DNA of 21,568 nt from Welwitschia mirabilis (lineage: Eukaryota; Gnetophyta; Gnetopsida; Welwitschiales), in NCBI GenBank assembly GCA_051453625.1, contig JBOZIK010000001.1, positions 43,865,331 through 43,886,898 of the forward strand, given 5' to 3'. The translations under genes and the position numbers were made by a program. Shown one piece after another: positions 19,673 to 21,568 of the stretch; position 1 is the stretch's first letter, and each line of letters opens with the position of its first letter. Below the pieces are notes generated by a model that saw only the letters and a list, made by a program, of their open reading frames with translations, ran no database searches and was not told the DNA's origin.

Positions 19673-20437
19673 GTTGACATGTGCACATCGTAAATGACCA
19701 ACTTACCTAAAAGATGTTAAAACTGTGGTCTTCTGAGAGTATTTGTAAAAATGTCAGCTAGATAAGAATTTGTACGAATGTGGTACATGTCAATAACTCA
19801 TGTCTGCACTTGCTCTCATACAAAATGACTTTCAATCTCTATATGCTTGATACACTCGTGAAAAACTGGATTTGCTGTAATGTTGATAGCAGACCGACTA
19901 TCACAGAATAAAGGGGTCAGTCCATTTTGCTATACTCCTAGCTAAAGAAGCTCATTCATGGCTACTACCATCGCTCTTTACTCTACATCCATCAAAGAAA
20001 AGGAAACTGTGATCTGCTTCTTCATTTTTTAGAAAATGAAAGAGTCACCTAACATGCTGAAGTAGCCAGTGACAGACCATCTGACAATTGGACAACTTGC
20101 CCAATCTAAATTGCAAAAGGTACACAGATTTAAATCACAATCTATGCGAAGTAGTATTTCCTATACTAGATTCTTCTTAATGTATTGCATAACTCTTCAT
20201 GGCATCTGCACAAACTGTGAAAGGACATGAACTGCATACAAAATCTTTGGCTATGTGATCGTGAGATAGATAAGGCAACCAAGTAGTTGATGATAAACTA
20301 TCCCATTTATTAGAATCTCTCCCTTGGCTAGATCTAACTAATGACCCTACTTCATAGGTGTATCTGATATACGACATCCAAGTAGTTTAGTCTCAGAAAG
20401 AATGTCTAAGGCATACTTTCATTGAGAAAGAAATACC

Positions 20438-20537
20438 NNNNNNNNNNNNNNNNNNNNNNNNNNNNNNNNNNNNNNNNNNNNNNNNNNNNNNNNNNNNNNN
20501 NNNNNNNNNNNNNNNNNNNNNNNNNNNNNNNNNNNNN
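20438..20537. other. Assembly gap (100 N), probably without missing sequence
   Basis: The twelve bases on the left edge (gaaagaaatacc) and right edge (gaagggaatacc) differ at only two positions. In copia RT the codons on the two sides are normally adjacent. The gap is likely two contig ends that overlap but were not merged. Confidence 0.75.
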
Positions 20538-21396
20538 GAAGGGAATACCCCCTTAGATAAGCATCCAACCTCAATTCCTAAAAAATATTTCATCTTCTCC
20601 AAGTCTTTGATGTTAAAACACTTACCGAGATAGAACTTGAAATCTGAACTAGCTCAAGAGTAACTCCCAATCAAAATGATGTCAACCACATAGACTAAGA
20701 AGCCCAAGAAAACATCATCCTTATGAAAGGTAAACAACAAATAATCTCTATGCGACTGAACAAATTCATACTTGCATAAAGCCTCATAAAGCTTGGTAAA
20801 CTAGTTCTGAGAAGCCTGTCTGAGCCTATATAATGACTTCCTGAGGTGAAAAACTTATCCTTGACCTCGTATATGAAAACCTGATGGCAACCTCATGTAA
20901 ACCTCCTCCTATATATCTTCATATAAGAATGTATTGTTGACATCCATCTAATGTAATTCCCATCCCTATGTCACAGCAATAGTTAAAAATACCTGAACAG
21001 TAACAAGTTTTGTCATTGAAGCAAATGTATTGTGAAAGTTAATGCCTTCCATCTAGGTAAAGCTCTTTACCACTAAATGAGCCTTATAATGCTTTATAGA
21101 CTCATCTGCCTTATACTTGATCTTGTAGACTTACCTACAGTCAATCGTCTTCTTTCCATTTGGCAAATCTTACAAGGTTCATGTGTCATTTTTCTCGAGT
21201 GTTGCTATCTTCTTCGTGATAGCCTCTCACCACTAGGGCTTCTGCATGGCCTCATGATAACTCCATGTCTCCTCCTCCGAGCTAATAACTCCCAAAAACA
21301 CTTGATGACTCAAAGAAAAAATATCAATACCCACAAATCAAGCTAAGGGATAAGGAGTACCTAAGATGCTATCATGGAGTAAGGTCTTCATGGAAT

Positions 21397-21418
21397 GGGG
21401 GAGGGGGAGGGGGGAGGG
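21397..21418 (+). other. G-quadruplex-forming motif
   Basis: Runs of 5, 5, 6 and 3 G separated by single A form a compact four-run G-quadruplex pattern on the plus strand, antisense to copia-2, in the hinge before RT. It probably arose by simple-sequence expansion. Confidence 0.7.
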
Positions 21419-21568
21419 AGTAAGTACTACTTCTTAATAAATTCTGTGACAGCGCTGTTTCTTTAACACATCGGAATTCATCATAATTAAAACCAATGTA
21501 CCTCTCTCTCCATCATGATTTGAGCTGTGACTTATCTTGGCCAAATAAATAACATAGTATTCATATTT

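Larger units (their letters stand above)
19673..21568 (-). pseudogene. Ty1/copia pol remnant, copia-2 (RT and RNase H)
   Basis: Read on the minus strand. The RT part (about 20540-21290) has EAMQKP, LEKNDT, DLPNGKKTIDC, MDVNNTFLYEDI, KSLYRLRQA and VYVVDIILIG; the last should be YVDD, so one catalytic aspartate is valine (codon at 20684-20686). After a 100-N gap, RNase H (about 19730-20180) has [26 protein letters not shown] and [10 protein letters not shown]. RNase H is followed by the polypurine tract and LTR. Stops are numerous and mostly fit CAG to TAG, CGA to TGA or TGG to TGA changes. Near 21420-21560 traces of the integrase glutamate region may survive (HDGERYIGFNYDEF across a frameshift), implying a deletion between it and RT. 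It differs clearly from copia-1. Confidence 0.9.

Noticed and set aside
1-21568. CRISPR arrays, rRNA or tRNA genes, terminal inverted repeats of DNA transposons
   Set aside because: No regularly spaced direct repeats, no cloverleaf-like tRNA sequence and no rRNA core sequence noticed; the only tRNA-like words are the primer-binding sites.

Overview
The window is nuclear DNA from a higher plant, almost certainly a repeat-rich, heterochromatic interval. It holds no intact host gene. Nearly everything recognisable is decayed LTR retrotransposon: two copies of one Ty3/gypsy family of the Tat type (dual RNase H) on the plus strand, two different Ty1/copia elements on the minus strand, and one further copia-type LTR with a primer-binding site. 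Two small host-gene relics also lie on the minus strand: an MA3-domain fragment of a NOM1/SGD1-like nucleolar MIF4G protein, and a leucine-rich-repeat fragment. I cannot name the species; angiosperm versus gymnosperm is not decidable from what I see.

Layout. 1-1919: Tat pol fragment (copy A; RT, RNase H, start of the second RNase H), heavily mutated and cut by a 100-N gap (1920-2019). 2020-4560: copia-1 on the minus strand (gag C-terminus, protease, integrase, RT). 4561-7510: two purine-rich blocks flanking a copia-type LTR (about 6091-6515) whose tRNA-iMet-type primer-binding site is at 6077-6088. 7511-8196: AT-rich sequence with a duplicated LTR-tail/primer-binding site. 8197-14323: the internal region of Tat copy B (gag, protease, an intron-like spacer, RT, degenerate RNase H, well-preserved second RNase H, and an integrase whose catalytic core is deleted). 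14324-16769: mostly unassigned AT-rich sequence with an A tract and a polypurine-tract-like motif. 16771-17740: NOM1-like pseudogene. 18182-18424: LRR pseudogene. 19062-19380: a third purine-rich block. 19381-21568: copia-2 on the minus strand (3' LTR, polypurine tract, RNase H, RT, possible integrase remnant), with a second 100-N gap.

How the parts relate. Copies A and B align collinearly over about 1.9 kb (position 421 matches 11528). In a sampled 120-base stretch all 12 differences are transitions, and CpG sites in B are mostly TG or CA in A. Many stops in the copia and NOM1-like relics also look like C-to-T or G-to-A changes. This is the expected decay of long-methylated silent DNA. Nothing here encodes a working element: copy B lacks the integrase core, copia-2 has lost an RT catalytic aspartate, and copia-1 has lost an integrase catalytic aspartate.
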